DNA of 64,000 nucleotides from Ectopseudomonas mendocina (GTDB lineage: Bacteria > Pseudomonadota > Gammaproteobacteria > Pseudomonadales > Pseudomonadaceae), in contig NZ_SCFY01000014.1 in the NCBI RefSeq assembly GCF_007049795.1, positions 62,001-126,000 on the forward strand, read 5' to 3'. Below the pieces are notes generated by a model, which saw only the letters and a program-made list of their open reading frames with translations, did not search any database and had not been told where the DNA came from. The translations under genes were made by a program, and so were the position numbers. Numbering within the stretch: the stretch's first letter is position 1; each line of letters starts with the position of its first letter. Below are positions 19,064-27,897 of this stretch, piece after piece.

Positions 19064-20782
19064 TCAAATTACCGGGCTCTTGCGCCGATAAGGGAACACG
19101 TCGATCACCTTGCCTGCGCGAATCGCCTCCTGCAACTGTTTCCAGTAATCGGCTTCGTACAGGTTGCCATGCAGCTGGCTGAACAGCCGGCGCTGCTTGA
19201 TATCGGCGAACAGGAACGGCGGGAACTCCTCGGGGAACACGTCCATCGGCCCCACCGAATACCAGGGTTCGGAACTCATCTCGTCCTCGGGAAAGCGCGG
19301 CGGCGGAATACGGCGGAAATTCACCTCGGTGAGAAAGCAGATCTCGTCGTAGTCGTAGAACACCACGCGGCCATGGCGGGTGACGCCGAAGTTCTTCAGC
19401 AGCATGTCGCCAGGAAAGATATTGGCTGCAGCAAGCTGCTTGATGGCCAGACCGTAGTCGTCCAGCGCCTCGCGCACCTGCGCCTCGTTGGCACTTTCCA
19501 GGTAGAGGTTGAGCGGCGTCATGCGCCGCTCGGTCCAGCAGTGGCGCACCAGCACGGTGTCGCCCTCCACCACCACGGTCGATGGCGCCACTTCCAGCAG
19601 CTCAGCCAGGCACTCGGGCTCGAACTTGGCCTTGGGGAAGCGGAAGTCGGCAAACTCCTGGGTATCGGCCATGCGCCCTACGCGGTCGACGCTTTTCACC
19701 AGGCGATACTTCTCGATCACCGTCTTGCGGTCCACTGTCTTGGCGTGGGCGAAACGGTCCTTGATGATCTTGAACACGGTATTGAAGCCCGGCAGGGTGA
19801 ACACACTCATGACCATGCCGCGCACACCGGGCGCCATGATGAAGCGGTCGTCAGTGCTGGCCAGGTGGCCGATCAGCGCGCGGTAGAACTCGGATTTGCC
19901 GTGCTTGTAGAAGCCGATCGAGGTGTACAGCTCGGCGATGTGCTTGCCTGGCAGGATGCGCTTGAGAAAGCCGACGAACTCGGCCGGAATGGCCACGTCC
20001 ACCATGAAGTAGCTGCGGGTGAAGGAGAAGATGATCGACACCTCCGCCTCGTCAGTGATCGCCGCATCGGCCTGGATACCCTGCCCTTCGCGGTGCAGCA
20101 GCGGGATCGCCAGCGGCCACTGCTCCTCACGGTTGTAGATGCGCCCGATCAGGTAGGCGCCCTTGTTGCGATACAGCACCGAGGAAAACAGCTCGATGCA
20201 CAGCTGCGGGTCCTTGCAGACCCAGTCTGGCAGGCTGTCGCGCAGTTGCTCTTCCAGACGCTGCAGGTCGCGCGGCAGGTCCTCGTAAGGGGCATCGAAA
20301 CGGTAATCGTCGAAGATCGTCTGCAGTGCCAGGTGCAGCTCGCCAGCAGGCCGGTAGCTGCGCGTCTGCGCCGCGCTGGGCTGGTTGCGTAGAGACGGCC
20401 GCGTGCTGTGGATGAACATGCAGCCATCACTGATCTGGTCATGGCTGAACAGGCTGCAGAAGATCGAGTTGAACCAGGTTTCCGCCAGTTCGTCGTCGAA
20501 GCGCAGGTCGATCAGGGCGATATAGGCGCTCTTGACCAACGGCCACTGCCCGACTTCCAGCAGCGAAGCATCGAACCCTTGCAACAAGTGCTCGCGGGTT
20601 TCTGCGACCTTCTCTTCGTAAAGGTTGATGCGCGCCGCCGAAGCCTGCTGCGCCTCCTGCCATTGCGCCTGCTCAAAGCGCAAGCGCGCGCCATCGGTGA
20701 TCTGGCGAAAATGCTCGCGGTAATCATCGAACCCCTCGAGGATCAGGCGAGCGATCTCGCCAGCCGGCCATTGCTGCCCCAT
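19064..20782 (-). CDS. aceK: Isocitrate dehydrogenase kinase/phosphatase AceK
   Basis: The protein has 572 residues, full length for the family. It shows the AceK pattern throughout: an N-terminal regulatory region, [25 protein letters not shown] with the ATP-binding loop, and the catalytic stretch [28 protein letters not shown], which carries the kinase/phosphatase active site. Known role: reversibly phosphorylates isocitrate dehydrogenase and so directs carbon between the TCA cycle and the glyoxylate shunt. It is monocistronic or cotranscribed with the 43-aa gene below it. The aceA/aceB genes are not adjacent, unlike in E. coli. Confidence 0.95.
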   Translation of the reverse strand: MGQQWPAGEIARLILEGFDDYREHFRQITDGARLRFEQAQWQEAQQASAARINLYEEKVAETREHLLQGFDASLLEVGQWPLVKSAYIALIDLRFDDELAETWFNSIFCSLFSHDQISDGCMFIHSTRPSLRNQPSAAQTRSYRPAGELHLALQTIFDDYRFDAPYEDLPRDLQRLEEQLRDSLPDWVCKDPQLCIELFSSVLYRNKGAYLIGRIYNREEQWPLAIPLLHREGQGIQADAAITDEAEVSIIFSFTRSYFMVDVAIPAEFVGFLKRILPGKHIAELYTSIGFYKHGKSEFYRALIGHLASTDDRFIMAPGVRGMVMSVFTLPGFNTVFKIIKDRFAHAKTVDRKTVIEKYRLVKSVDRVGRMADTQEFADFRFPKAKFEPECLAELLEVAPSTVVVEGDTVLVRHCWTERRMTPLNLYLESANEAQVREALDDYGLAIKQLAAANIFPGDMLLKNFGVTRHGRVVFYDYDEICFLTEVNFRRIPPPRFPEDEMSSEPWYSVGPMDVFPEEFPPFLFADIKQRRLFSQLHGNLYEADYWKQLQEAIRAGKVIDVFPYRRKSPVI

Positions 20783-21005
20783 TACGCATGCCTCATCCGC
20801 AGTGATCAGCCGAGCTTAGCCGACAACGCTGCCCTGGATGCAATCGGGAATCGCCAAAGCCTCCACGATTGCACGTCGCGGCTAAAGCCCCTCCCACATT
20901 TTCGCTGTAGCAGCGTCCCTCCCAAACATTCGAAAGTGCAATGCGGATTGCCAGAACCCCGCCCAGCGGCAACACTCTCGGCCCCACCCTGCCGGATACT
21001 CCGCC

Positions 21006-21896
21006 TTGCGTACCGCCGATCTGCTCCGCCTGCTGCTGCTCGCCGCCATCTGGGGCGCCAGCTTCCTGTTCATGCGCGTTGCCGCCCCCGTGTTGGGAAG
21101 CATGCCGACCGCGTTCTTTCGCGCCAGCTTCGGCGCGCTGGGGCTGCTCGCACTGCTTTTGCTACTGCGCACGGACTGGGACTTTCGCGGCAAATTTCGC
21201 ATCTGCCTGGGTTTGGGCGTGATCAATGCAGGCCTACCGTCGGCCATGTATTGCCTGGCAGCACTGATTTTGCCGGCTGGTTACTCGGCGATCTTCAACG
21301 CCACCACTCCGCTGATGGGTGTATTGATCGGCGCACTGTTTTTCCATGAGGGCATTACCCGCAGCAAGGCGGCGGGCGTATTCCTCGGTCTGCTTGGCGT
21401 GGCGGTGCTGACCCGCACCGGCCCGGTGGCCTTCGACCTGCAACTGCTGCTCGGCGCCGGCGCCTGCCTGGTGGCCACCACCTGCTACGGCTTTGCCGGC
21501 TTTCTTACCCGGCGCTGGATCGGCCAACAGGGCGGCCTGGACAATCGCCTCACTGCCTTCGCCAGCCTCGCGGGTGCCAGCCTGTTCCTGCTACCGCTGT
21601 TCGGCGGCAGCCTGGCGCTGCAACCGCCGCCGAGCTGGGGCGGCATTGAGGTGTGGCTGTCGCTGGCCGGCCTTGGCCTGGTCTGCACCGCGTTCGCCTA
21701 CGTGCTGTATTTCCGTTTGCTGGCCGATATCGGACCGATCAAGGCCAGCACCACCACTTTCCTCATCCCGCCATTCGGCGTGCTATGGGGCGCTTTGCTG
21801 CTGGGTGAGCCACTGAGCTGGGCCTACCTGCCTGGCTGCGTGTTGATCGCGTTGGCGCTGTGGCTGGTGGTGCGCCAAAGCGTGAGCAGAACGTAG
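21006..21896 (+). CDS. EamA/DMT-family transporter
   Basis: The protein has 296 residues from a TTG start at 21006; no ATG in frame gives a complete first helix, and no strong ribosome site is visible, so the start is uncertain. Ten hydrophobic segments fall in two EamA halves (WGASFLFMRVAAPVLGSMPTA and FRLLADIGPIKASTTTFLIPPFGVLWGALLLGE). The second-half signature PxxxxxxxxxxLGE is intact. Family members export metabolites or amino acids; the substrate cannot be told from sequence. A REP-type half-unit (CGCGGCTAAAGCCCCTCCCAC) sits upstream at about 20878. Confidence 0.8.
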   Translation: MRTADLLRLLLLAAIWGASFLFMRVAAPVLGSMPTAFFRASFGALGLLALLLLLRTDWDFRGKFRICLGLGVINAGLPSAMYCLAALILPAGYSAIFNATTPLMGVLIGALFFHEGITRSKAAGVFLGLLGVAVLTRTGPVAFDLQLLLGAGACLVATTCYGFAGFLTRRWIGQQGGLDNRLTAFASLAGASLFLLPLFGGSLALQPPPSWGGIEVWLSLAGLGLVCTAFAYVLYFRLLADIGPIKASTTTFLIPPFGVLWGALLLGEPLSWAYLPGCVLIALALWLVVRQSVSRT

Positions 21897-21997
21897 TCGG
21901 GACGGGTGGATCACGCTTTATCGATCCGCCAAAGCGGTGGATGTGAAAAGCGACATCCACCCGATCTGGAAAGGAATGACGCCGGGGAGTTAGATGT

Positions 21998-22025
21998 AGG
22001 GCGTACTCGCGAAGCAGTACGCCAT
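21998..22025. repeat. Short palindromic repeat (first of two copies)
   Basis: The arms GGCGTACT / AGTACGCC (8 bp, loop CGCGAAGC) make a perfect hairpin. A near-identical sequence lies at 58213-58241, also just upstream of a plus-strand gene. The shared string is GTACTCG.GAAGCAGTACGCCATCA. Confidence 0.7.
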
Positions 22026-22107
22026 CATGGAGTGGTCGCGGGCCTGCCGAGATTTGAAAGTCATCTTCACGCTGACAAGCCGCAAGCGCCGCGCTAGGGT
22101 GCCAGCC

Positions 22108-22986
22108 ATGAACATCATCACGCTGCTTCTGCCCTACCAACCGCCCTGGGACTGGCAACAGTTCCATAGCCACTTTGCCTTGCGTGCGATTCCTGGGCTG
22201 GAGTCACTGAGCGCGGACAGCTACAGCCGCGGCTTCAGCATCGACGGCACCCCCGGCTGGTTTCGAGTTGCCCCGTTGCCAGGGCAGAACGCGCTGGAAC
22301 TGCGCTGTCGCCTGACCTCACCCGCACACCTCGATCAACTCGAACAGCGCGTGCGGCGCATGTTCGATCTCGACAGCGAGCCCGAGGCGATTACCCTGCA
22401 CCTGAGCGCTGACGAACTGCTCGCGCCGCTGCTGCTGCGCAATCCCGGCCTGCGTCTGCCGGTGGCGTTCGATCCGTTCGAACAGGCGGTGCGCGCCATC
22501 GTCGGCCAGCAGGTCACGGTCAAGGCGGCGGTCACCATCGTCGGGCGTCTGGTACAGCGTGTCGGCACGTCGATCGAGACGCCGGAAACACTGGGCATCA
22601 GCCATCTGTTCCCGTCGCCGCAGGCGCTTGCCGATGCCGATCTGACCGGTATCGGCATGCCCGGCAAGCGTGTGCAGTGCCTGCAGCACTTCGCCGCGCG
22701 CATCGCCGATGGCAGCCTGAAGCTTGATCTGGAAGAAGGCAGCCTGGCACTGATCGAGCGATTGTGCGCCCTGCCTGGCATCGGCCCATGGACAGCGGAG
22801 TACATCGCCCTGCGCGCGCTCGGTGAGGCCGACGCCTTTCCCGCAAGCGATCTGGGTCTACTCAAGGCGCCAGTGTGGGGAGCGGAAGGTATCGACGCAC
22901 GGCGCCTCAAAGCTCACGCCGAGGCCTGGCGTCCGTGGCGCGCTTATGCGGCGGCGCATCTCTGGCATAACTATTCGGGAGGCTGA
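22108..22986 (+). CDS. alkA: DNA-3-methyladenine glycosylase II (AlkA type)
   Basis: The protein has 292 residues with ATG 22108 as start (MNIITLLLPYQPPWDW); the open frame upstream lacks support. An N-terminal AlkA_N-like domain is followed by a HhH-GPD core: FEQAVRAIVGQQVTVKAAV, the helix-hairpin-helix LCALPGIGPWTAEYIALRAL and the catalytic aspartate in FPASDLGLLKA. Known role: excises 3-methyladenine and other alkylated bases. It ends 3 bp before ogt, so the two form an alkylation-repair operon. There is no Ada regulator domain in either gene. Confidence 0.9.
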   Translation: MNIITLLLPYQPPWDWQQFHSHFALRAIPGLESLSADSYSRGFSIDGTPGWFRVAPLPGQNALELRCRLTSPAHLDQLEQRVRRMFDLDSEPEAITLHLSADELLAPLLLRNPGLRLPVAFDPFEQAVRAIVGQQVTVKAAVTIVGRLVQRVGTSIETPETLGISHLFPSPQALADADLTGIGMPGKRVQCLQHFAARIADGSLKLDLEEGSLALIERLCALPGIGPWTAEYIALRALGEADAFPASDLGLLKAPVWGAEGIDARRLKAHAEAWRPWRAYAAAHLWHNYSGG

Positions 22987-22989
22987 ACC

Positions 22990-23487
22990 ATGCATTACCG
23001 CCATCACGACAGCCCTGTTGGCCCACTGTTTCTCGCGGCCGATGAAAACGGCCTGCAACTGCTCCTGATGGAGCTGGACAGCCGTCCCTGGCGCATCGAA
23101 GACCATTGGCAGCCCGCGGGCCGTGAGCTGGACGCCGTCTGCAGTCAGTTGGACGAATACTTCGCCGGCAAGCGCCGCCAGTTCGAATTGCGCCTGGCGC
23201 CGAGGGGCACAGCATTCCAGCAGGCGGTGTGGCAGGCGCTGTTGGCCATTCCCTACGGCCGCACCTGCAGCTATTCGGAGCTGGCCAATGTCATCGGGCG
23301 GCCGCAGGCCGTACGCGCGGTGGGAACGGCCAATGGCGCCAACCCGATCTCCATCATCGTGCCCTGCCATCGCGTGATCGGCCGGGACGGCAGCCTGACC
23401 GGTTATGCCGGTGGCCTGCCGCGCAAGCAGCAGTTGCTGGAACTCGAGGGCGTGTTGCCGCAAGCGCAGGCGCAACTGGCATTGTGA
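22990..23487 (+). CDS. ogt: Methylated-DNA-protein-cysteine methyltransferase
   Basis: The protein has 165 residues. The active-site motif PCHRV is intact with acceptor Cys126 (NPISIIVPCHRVIGRDGSLT), preceded by a winged-helix DNA-binding domain (GTAFQQAVWQALLAIPYGRT, with the RPQAVRAVGTANGANP recognition segment). Known role: direct suicidal reversal of O6-methylguanine and O4-methylthymine. It is translated right after alkA. Length and lack of an Ada N-terminal domain make it Ogt/AdaB-like. Confidence 0.92.
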   Translation: MHYRHHDSPVGPLFLAADENGLQLLLMELDSRPWRIEDHWQPAGRELDAVCSQLDEYFAGKRRQFELRLAPRGTAFQQAVWQALLAIPYGRTCSYSELANVIGRPQAVRAVGTANGANPISIIVPCHRVIGRDGSLTGYAGGLPRKQQLLELEGVLPQAQAQLAL

Positions 23488-23509
23488 GCGAGGCGCGCCC
23501 CGGATGTCA

Positions 23510-23649
23510 GAACCTGTTCACGATCTGCTGCGCGTCGGCCATGCTGCGTTGAAACCACGCTCAAAATGCTCATTTACAACTTGTAAACTGCGCTTTTTCG
23601 CCTGGTTTCGCCTTGCCTGGCTCTAGCTCGCGAGATCGTGAACAGATTC
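23510..23649. mobile_element. Miniature inverted-repeat element B
   Basis: About 140 bp with imperfect terminal inverted repeats (17 of 18): AGAACCTGTTCACGATCT at 23509-23526 and AGATCGTGAACAGATTCT at 23633-23650. A possible TCA direct repeat flanks it. The interior (23559-23616) is, on the opposite strand, the same core as in element A (GCGCAGTTTAC, TGTAAATGAGCATTTTGAG), although the ends are unrelated. No coding capacity. It lies 22 bp past ogt. Confidence 0.7.
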
Positions 23650-23678
23650 TCAGGGCGCACCGGCAGAAGCGGCTTCGG

Positions 23679-23870
23679 TCAGATCCTGACGTTGCCGCGC
23701 GGCCCCATCAGCGCCCAGATGATCAGGCCGATTACCGGCAACAGCACGATCAGCAGAATCCATAGAATCTTGATTCCAGTTTCCGCGTTGCTCTTGACCA
23801 CGTTGATGATGGCCCAGATATCCAGGGCGAGGATGACCAGGCCAATCAGGCCATTGAAGGTAGAACCCAT
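23679..23870 (-). CDS. Small PLDc_N-type membrane protein, 63 aa
   Basis: The start is ATG 23870 with AGGAG 7 bases upstream. The product has two hydrophobic segments (GLIGLVILALDIWAIINVV and ILWILLIVLLPVIGLIIWAL) separated by KSNAETGIKI, ending GPRGNVRI. This is the phospholipase D nuclease N-terminal (PLDc_N) architecture: two membrane helices with a WILLIVLLPVIGLIIW core. Family members are inner-membrane proteins of unknown role. It is separated from the cupin gene upstream by about 60 bp. Confidence 0.8.
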   Translation of the reverse strand: MGSTFNGLIGLVILALDIWAIINVVKSNAETGIKILWILLIVLLPVIGLIIWALMGPRGNVRI

Positions 23871-23931
23871 GACGACACTCCTGTCTGAAAGGTTACCTTC
23901 ATAGGATAGCTGGCCACCGGCGCGGGTTCCC

Positions 23932-24471
23932 TTAGTCACCGAGCCTGGCAAATCGGCTGGCGATGTCGTCGTCGGTGCGCACAGGTGCGTCCTCGCTGGC
24001 GCTCAGGCGTACCACCAGCGCATGCGGTTCCTCCCCCAGGTCGAACCAGTAGCGGGTACCCGCTGGCAGCGACAGCAGGTCGCCCTTCTCGCCCTGCAGC
24101 ATGTAGACGTGATCGTCGAGGTGCAGGCTAAGCTGGGCGAAGCCACCGAGGAACAACCAGGCACTGGCCGTCGATTGCGACTGCTCATCCAGATGACGCG
24201 CACGCAACTCCAGTTTCTGCGGATGGTTACGCTGCAGGTTGAACAGCTCCTGCTGCACATGGCCTTCCTTGCCCATGAACGCCTGCAGCCACAGACCATA
24301 GGCTGCGTCGAACTCGGCCTGCTCGCAACCTGGGCGCAACGCGGCCGGCAGCTCCACCTGGCGATAATCGATGCCCGCCGCCGCCAGGGTGCTGGCGATG
24401 TCGTCGGCGTGGTTCAGTATCTTGTTCGGCAGTTCCGGGGAGGTGTGCTGGTAGACGGCGAGGCTGCTCAT
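23932..24471 (-). CDS. Acireductone dioxygenase-like cupin lacking the metal ligands
   Basis: The protein has 179 residues from ATG 24471 (MSSLAVYQHTSPELP). It aligns over its whole length with acireductone dioxygenase (MtnD), including RARHLDE, the strand LHLDDHVYMLQGEKGDLLSLPAGT and the tail DDDIASRFARL. In active enzymes the metal is held by three residues in HxHxxxE plus a distal His. Here these positions read Q97, Q99, S103 and Y141, so all four ligands are gone while the fold-forming residues persist. It is therefore unlikely to bind Fe/Ni or to act in methionine salvage. It is third in the aroC-MFS-cupin series, 16 bp after the transporter. The intact frame argues against simple decay. 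Confidence 0.8.
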   Translation of the reverse strand: MSSLAVYQHTSPELPNKILNHADDIASTLAAAGIDYRQVELPAALRPGCEQAEFDAAYGLWLQAFMGKEGHVQQELFNLQRNHPQKLELRARHLDEQSQSTASAWLFLGGFAQLSLHLDDHVYMLQGEKGDLLSLPAGTRYWFDLGEEPHALVVRLSASEDAPVRTDDDIASRFARLGD

Positions 24472-24487
24472 GAAGGGTTCACTCGAT

Positions 24488-25639
24488 TCAGGGCCGCTCG
24501 GGCGGCAGACGGGTGGCAATGACGTAGGCTGCAAGCAAGGCTACCAGACTGGCGATGGCGAAGGTCCAGGCCGGACCCAGGCTCTTCCAGCTGTAACCGG
24601 CATACAACGCGCCCAACGCACCGCCAATGCCGGCCAGACTGACATAGAGCGCCTGGGCCTGGCCTTGCTGGCGATCGGCAAAACTGCGTTGTACGAAGTG
24701 GATGCATCCGGCATGGAAGGCGCCGAAGGTAGCGGCGTGCATGCATTGCGCCAGCAGCAGCACCGGCAGGTACTGGGCCAGATTACCCAGCAGCAGCCAG
24801 CGTACAGCCGTGATCAGGAAACTCGCCAACAACACCGTGCGCAGTGAATAGCGCTGCAGCAGCCGCGCCATCACCAGAAACAGCAGGATCTCCGCCACCA
24901 CCCCCAGCGCCCAGAACAGGCCGATGGCGCCGCGGCTGTAGCCGACGACCTCCAGATGCAGGGTGAGGAAGGTGTAGTACGGGCCATTGCTCAACTGCAT
25001 CAGCCCAACGCAGATGTAGAACGCGAGAATGCCGGGGCGGCGCAACTGGCGCAGAAAACCCTCCGGCTCCAGCGCGCTCGGACGCAGCACAGGCTCTGCA
25101 TTGGGCACCCAGAAACTGCTGATGACGATACCGCCCATGATCACCAGCAGCGCTGCCGGGTAAGCGTCCAGGCTCAGCCATTCGAACAGCAGGCCGAGGC
25201 CGACCACGGCGACGATGAAACCGATGCTGCCCCACAGGCGAATCTGGCTGTAACGCGCCGCCTGCTCGCGCAGATGAGCCAGGGTGATGACCTCGAACTG
25301 TGGCAGCACCGCATGCCAGAAGAAAGCGTGAGTGGCCATGATCAGCGCCAGCCAGGCGTAGCTCTGGCTGAAGAAGATGCCGGCGAAGCAGACCAGGGTG
25401 CATAGCGCGCCGAAGCGCACGATCAGCAGGCGCTGACCGGTGTGGTCACCCAACCAGCCCCAGAGGTTCGGTGCCAGGCAACGCATCAGCATGGGAATGG
25501 CGATCAACTCGCCGATCCGCGCTGGGGAAAAGCCCAGGTGGTCGAAGTACAGCGCCAGGAACGGCGCCGTACCCCCAAGCAGAGCAAAGTAGAAGAAGTA
25601 GAAGCCGGACAGCCTCCAGTAAGGCAGTGCCCCGCTCAT
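24488..25639 (-). CDS. Major facilitator transporter, HcaT/LacY-like group
   Basis: The protein has 383 residues from ATG 25639 (MSGALPYWRLSGFYFFYFALLGGTAPF). Twelve hydrophobic segments and the loop GWLGDHTGQR (MFS motif A variant) are visible. The opening resembles MFS_1_like / 3-phenylpropionate permease proteins (YFxFFxxxGxxxPFLxLYF). The substrate is unknown. It begins 13 bp after the aroC stop and is followed 16 bp later by the metal-less cupin, which suggests one operon. The position beside aroC looks like that of P. aeruginosa PA1682, from memory. Confidence 0.85.
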   Translation of the reverse strand: MSGALPYWRLSGFYFFYFALLGGTAPFLALYFDHLGFSPARIGELIAIPMLMRCLAPNLWGWLGDHTGQRLLIVRFGALCTLVCFAGIFFSQSYAWLALIMATHAFFWHAVLPQFEVITLAHLREQAARYSQIRLWGSIGFIVAVVGLGLLFEWLSLDAYPAALLVIMGGIVISSFWVPNAEPVLRPSALEPEGFLRQLRRPGILAFYICVGLMQLSNGPYYTFLTLHLEVVGYSRGAIGLFWALGVVAEILLFLVMARLLQRYSLRTVLLASFLITAVRWLLLGNLAQYLPVLLLAQCMHAATFGAFHAGCIHFVQRSFADRQQGQAQALYVSLAGIGGALGALYAGYSWKSLGPAWTFAIASLVALLAAYVIATRLPPERP

Positions 25640-25652
25640 GCCGCCGCCCGGA

Positions 25653-26744
25653 TCACAGCTGCGGCAGCACCGGCGTGTTGACGCGCACGTCGGCATTCTG
25701 CCCGCGATGGCGCAGCAGATGATCCATCAGCACGATGGCCATCATGGCCTCGGCAATCGGTGTGGCACGAATGCCCACGCAGGGGTCGTGACGGCCCTTG
25801 GTGATGACGTCCACCAGGTTACCGTCGACGTCAATGGAGCGCCCCGGCGTGGTGATGCTGGAGGTCGGCTTGAGCGCCAGGTGAGCGACGATCGGCTGGC
25901 CGCTGGAGATACCGCCGAGAATGCCGCCAGCGTTATTGGAGAGGAAACCCTCCGGAGTCAGCTCGTCGCGGTGCTCGGTGCCACGCTGGGCGACACAGGC
26001 GAAACCGGCGCCGATCTCCACGCCCTTGACCGCGTTGATGCTCATCAGCGCGTGGGCCAGCTCGGCATCGAGGCGGTCGAAGATCGGCTCGCCAAGGCCC
26101 GGCATCACCCCTTCGGCAACCACGGTGATCTTCGCACCGACCGAGTCCTGGTCACGGCGCAGCTGATCCATGTAGGCCTCGAGCTCCGGCACCTTGTCCG
26201 GGTCAGGGCTGAAGAAGGCGTTCTCCTCCACCGAATCCCAGGTCTTGAACGGTATCTCGATAGGGCCAAGCTGGCTCATGTAGCCACGGATGACAATGCC
26301 CTGGCTGGCCAGGAACTTCTTGGCGATAGCACCGGCCGCCACGCGCATAGCGGTTTCGCGTGCCGAGCTGCGGCCGCCGCCACGGTAATCGCGCAGGCCG
26401 TACTTGTGGTGATAGGTGTAGTCGGCGTGGGCAGGGCGGAACAGGTCCTTGATCGCCGAGTAGTCCTTGGACTTCTGGTCAGTGTTGCGGATCAGCAGGC
26501 CGATGGAGCAGCCGGTGGTCTTGCCCTCGAACACGCCGGAGAGAATCTCCACCTCGTCGGCTTCCTGGCGCTGCGTGGTGTGGCGGCTGGTGCCCGGCTT
26601 GCGGCGATCGAGATCACGCTGCAGGTCTTCCAGAGAAATCTCGACACCCGGCGGGCAACCGTCGACGATGGCGACCAGCGCCGGGCCATGGCTTTCGCCA
26701 GCGGTGGTGACGGTGAACAGCTTGCCGTAGGTATTGCCGGACAT
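25653..26744 (-). CDS. aroC: Chorismate synthase
   Basis: The protein has 363 residues from ATG 26744 ([20 protein letters not shown]). All signatures are present: [18 protein letters not shown], the [29 protein letters not shown] stretch with flavin/EPSP contacts, and [20 protein letters not shown] near the end. Known role: last step of the shikimate pathway, turning 5-enolpyruvylshikimate-3-phosphate into chorismate, FMNH2-dependent. It is first gene of an apparent operon with a transporter and a cupin. Confidence 0.96.
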   Translation of the reverse strand: MSGNTYGKLFTVTTAGESHGPALVAIVDGCPPGVEISLEDLQRDLDRRKPGTSRHTTQRQEADEVEILSGVFEGKTTGCSIGLLIRNTDQKSKDYSAIKDLFRPAHADYTYHHKYGLRDYRGGGRSSARETAMRVAAGAIAKKFLASQGIVIRGYMSQLGPIEIPFKTWDSVEENAFFSPDPDKVPELEAYMDQLRRDQDSVGAKITVVAEGVMPGLGEPIFDRLDAELAHALMSINAVKGVEIGAGFACVAQRGTEHRDELTPEGFLSNNAGGILGGISSGQPIVAHLALKPTSSITTPGRSIDVDGNLVDVITKGRHDPCVGIRATPIAEAMMAIVLMDHLLRHRGQNADVRVNTPVLPQL

Positions 26745-26898
26745 GGGAAGACACTCCGCGAGATTCAGCATCGGCCTGCCACTGCGCAGGCCCGATTCAC
26801 AAGGTGGGCGAGTATACCTGCCACCTACTTGCAGTTCACCCCGAACCTTGTCCAGCCGAGCGCGTCCAATGCCAGTCTGCCACTACCCTACCCTCATC

Positions 26899-27861
26899 AT
26901 GCTACGAGCCCTGCTCTTGTCCCTCACCCTGATCACCAGCCTGGCCCAGGCCAACACCACCCAGCAATCGCCCATCAGCTTCGACACCGACCAGGGCACC
27001 CTGTACGGCAGCCTGCTGGTGCCGCAAAGCGACAAACCGTTGCCGGTGGCGCTGCTGATCGCCGGCTCCGGCCCCACCGACCGCGACGGCAACAACCCCG
27101 AGGGTGGCCATAACGATGCATTGAAAAAGCTGGCCCAGGTGCTGGCGCGTAATGGCATCGCCAGCCTCCGCTATGACAAACGCGGCGTGGCCGCCAGCCG
27201 CGCCGCGACGCCGAATGAGAAAGACCTCAGCGTCGAGCGCTACGTCGCCGATGTCGAAGGCTGGGCCAGTCTGCTAAGGGACGATCCGCGTTTTGATCGA
27301 CTGATTCTTATCGGTCACAGCGAGGGCGCGCTGATCGCCAGCCTGGCCGCACCTGGCAGCCAGGCCAGTGCTCTGGTGTCCATCGCCGGCCCCGCCTACC
27401 CCATTGGCCAGGTGCTGGACATGCAACTGGCCATGCGCCTGCCAGCGCCGTTGCTGGACGAGAGCCGGCACATCCTCGCCAACCTGATCCGCGGCAAGCT
27501 GCAGCCCAAGGTGCCCAAGGAACTACAAGCGATCTATCGCTCCAGCGTGCAGCCCTACCTGATCAGCCTGCTGCGCCAGGACCCGGCGGAAAACTTCGCC
27601 GCGCTGCAGATACCCGCCTTGATCGTGCAGGGCACCCACGACGCCCAGGTCAGCCCGGACAACGCCGAAGTACTCAAGCAGGCCAAGCCCGATGCCGAGC
27701 TGGCGTTGATCCCCAGCATGAACCACGTGATGCGCATCACCCCGGCGCCCTGGAACGAACAGCTAGCGTCCTACGACGATCCGCAGCTACCCTTGGCCCG
27801 TGCGCTGGGCGAACGGATCGTGTCCTTTATTCGCTCCAGTGCTGAGGAAAATGGCCGATAA
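26899..27861 (+). CDS. Exported alpha/beta hydrolase
   Basis: The protein has 320 residues from ATG 26899. An N-terminal signal sequence (MLRALLLSLTLITSLAQA) suggests export to the periplasm. The oxyanion region reads AGSGPTDRDGNN, the nucleophile elbow is GHSEG with Ser141, the acid probably lies in VQGTHDAQVS, and the late His in MNHVMR. This is a complete Ser-Asp-His set. Family relatives include poorly defined periplasmic esterases and dienelactone-hydrolase-like proteins; the substrate is unknown. It is divergent from aroC and followed 36 bp later by the membrane-anchored protein at 27898. Confidence 0.8.
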   Translation: MLRALLLSLTLITSLAQANTTQQSPISFDTDQGTLYGSLLVPQSDKPLPVALLIAGSGPTDRDGNNPEGGHNDALKKLAQVLARNGIASLRYDKRGVAASRAATPNEKDLSVERYVADVEGWASLLRDDPRFDRLILIGHSEGALIASLAAPGSQASALVSIAGPAYPIGQVLDMQLAMRLPAPLLDESRHILANLIRGKLQPKVPKELQAIYRSSVQPYLISLLRQDPAENFAALQIPALIVQGTHDAQVSPDNAEVLKQAKPDAELALIPSMNHVMRITPAPWNEQLASYDDPQLPLARALGERIVSFIRSSAEENGR

Positions 27862-27897
27862 CGCATCGAAGGCCACCAAACAGTACACAGGACGCCC

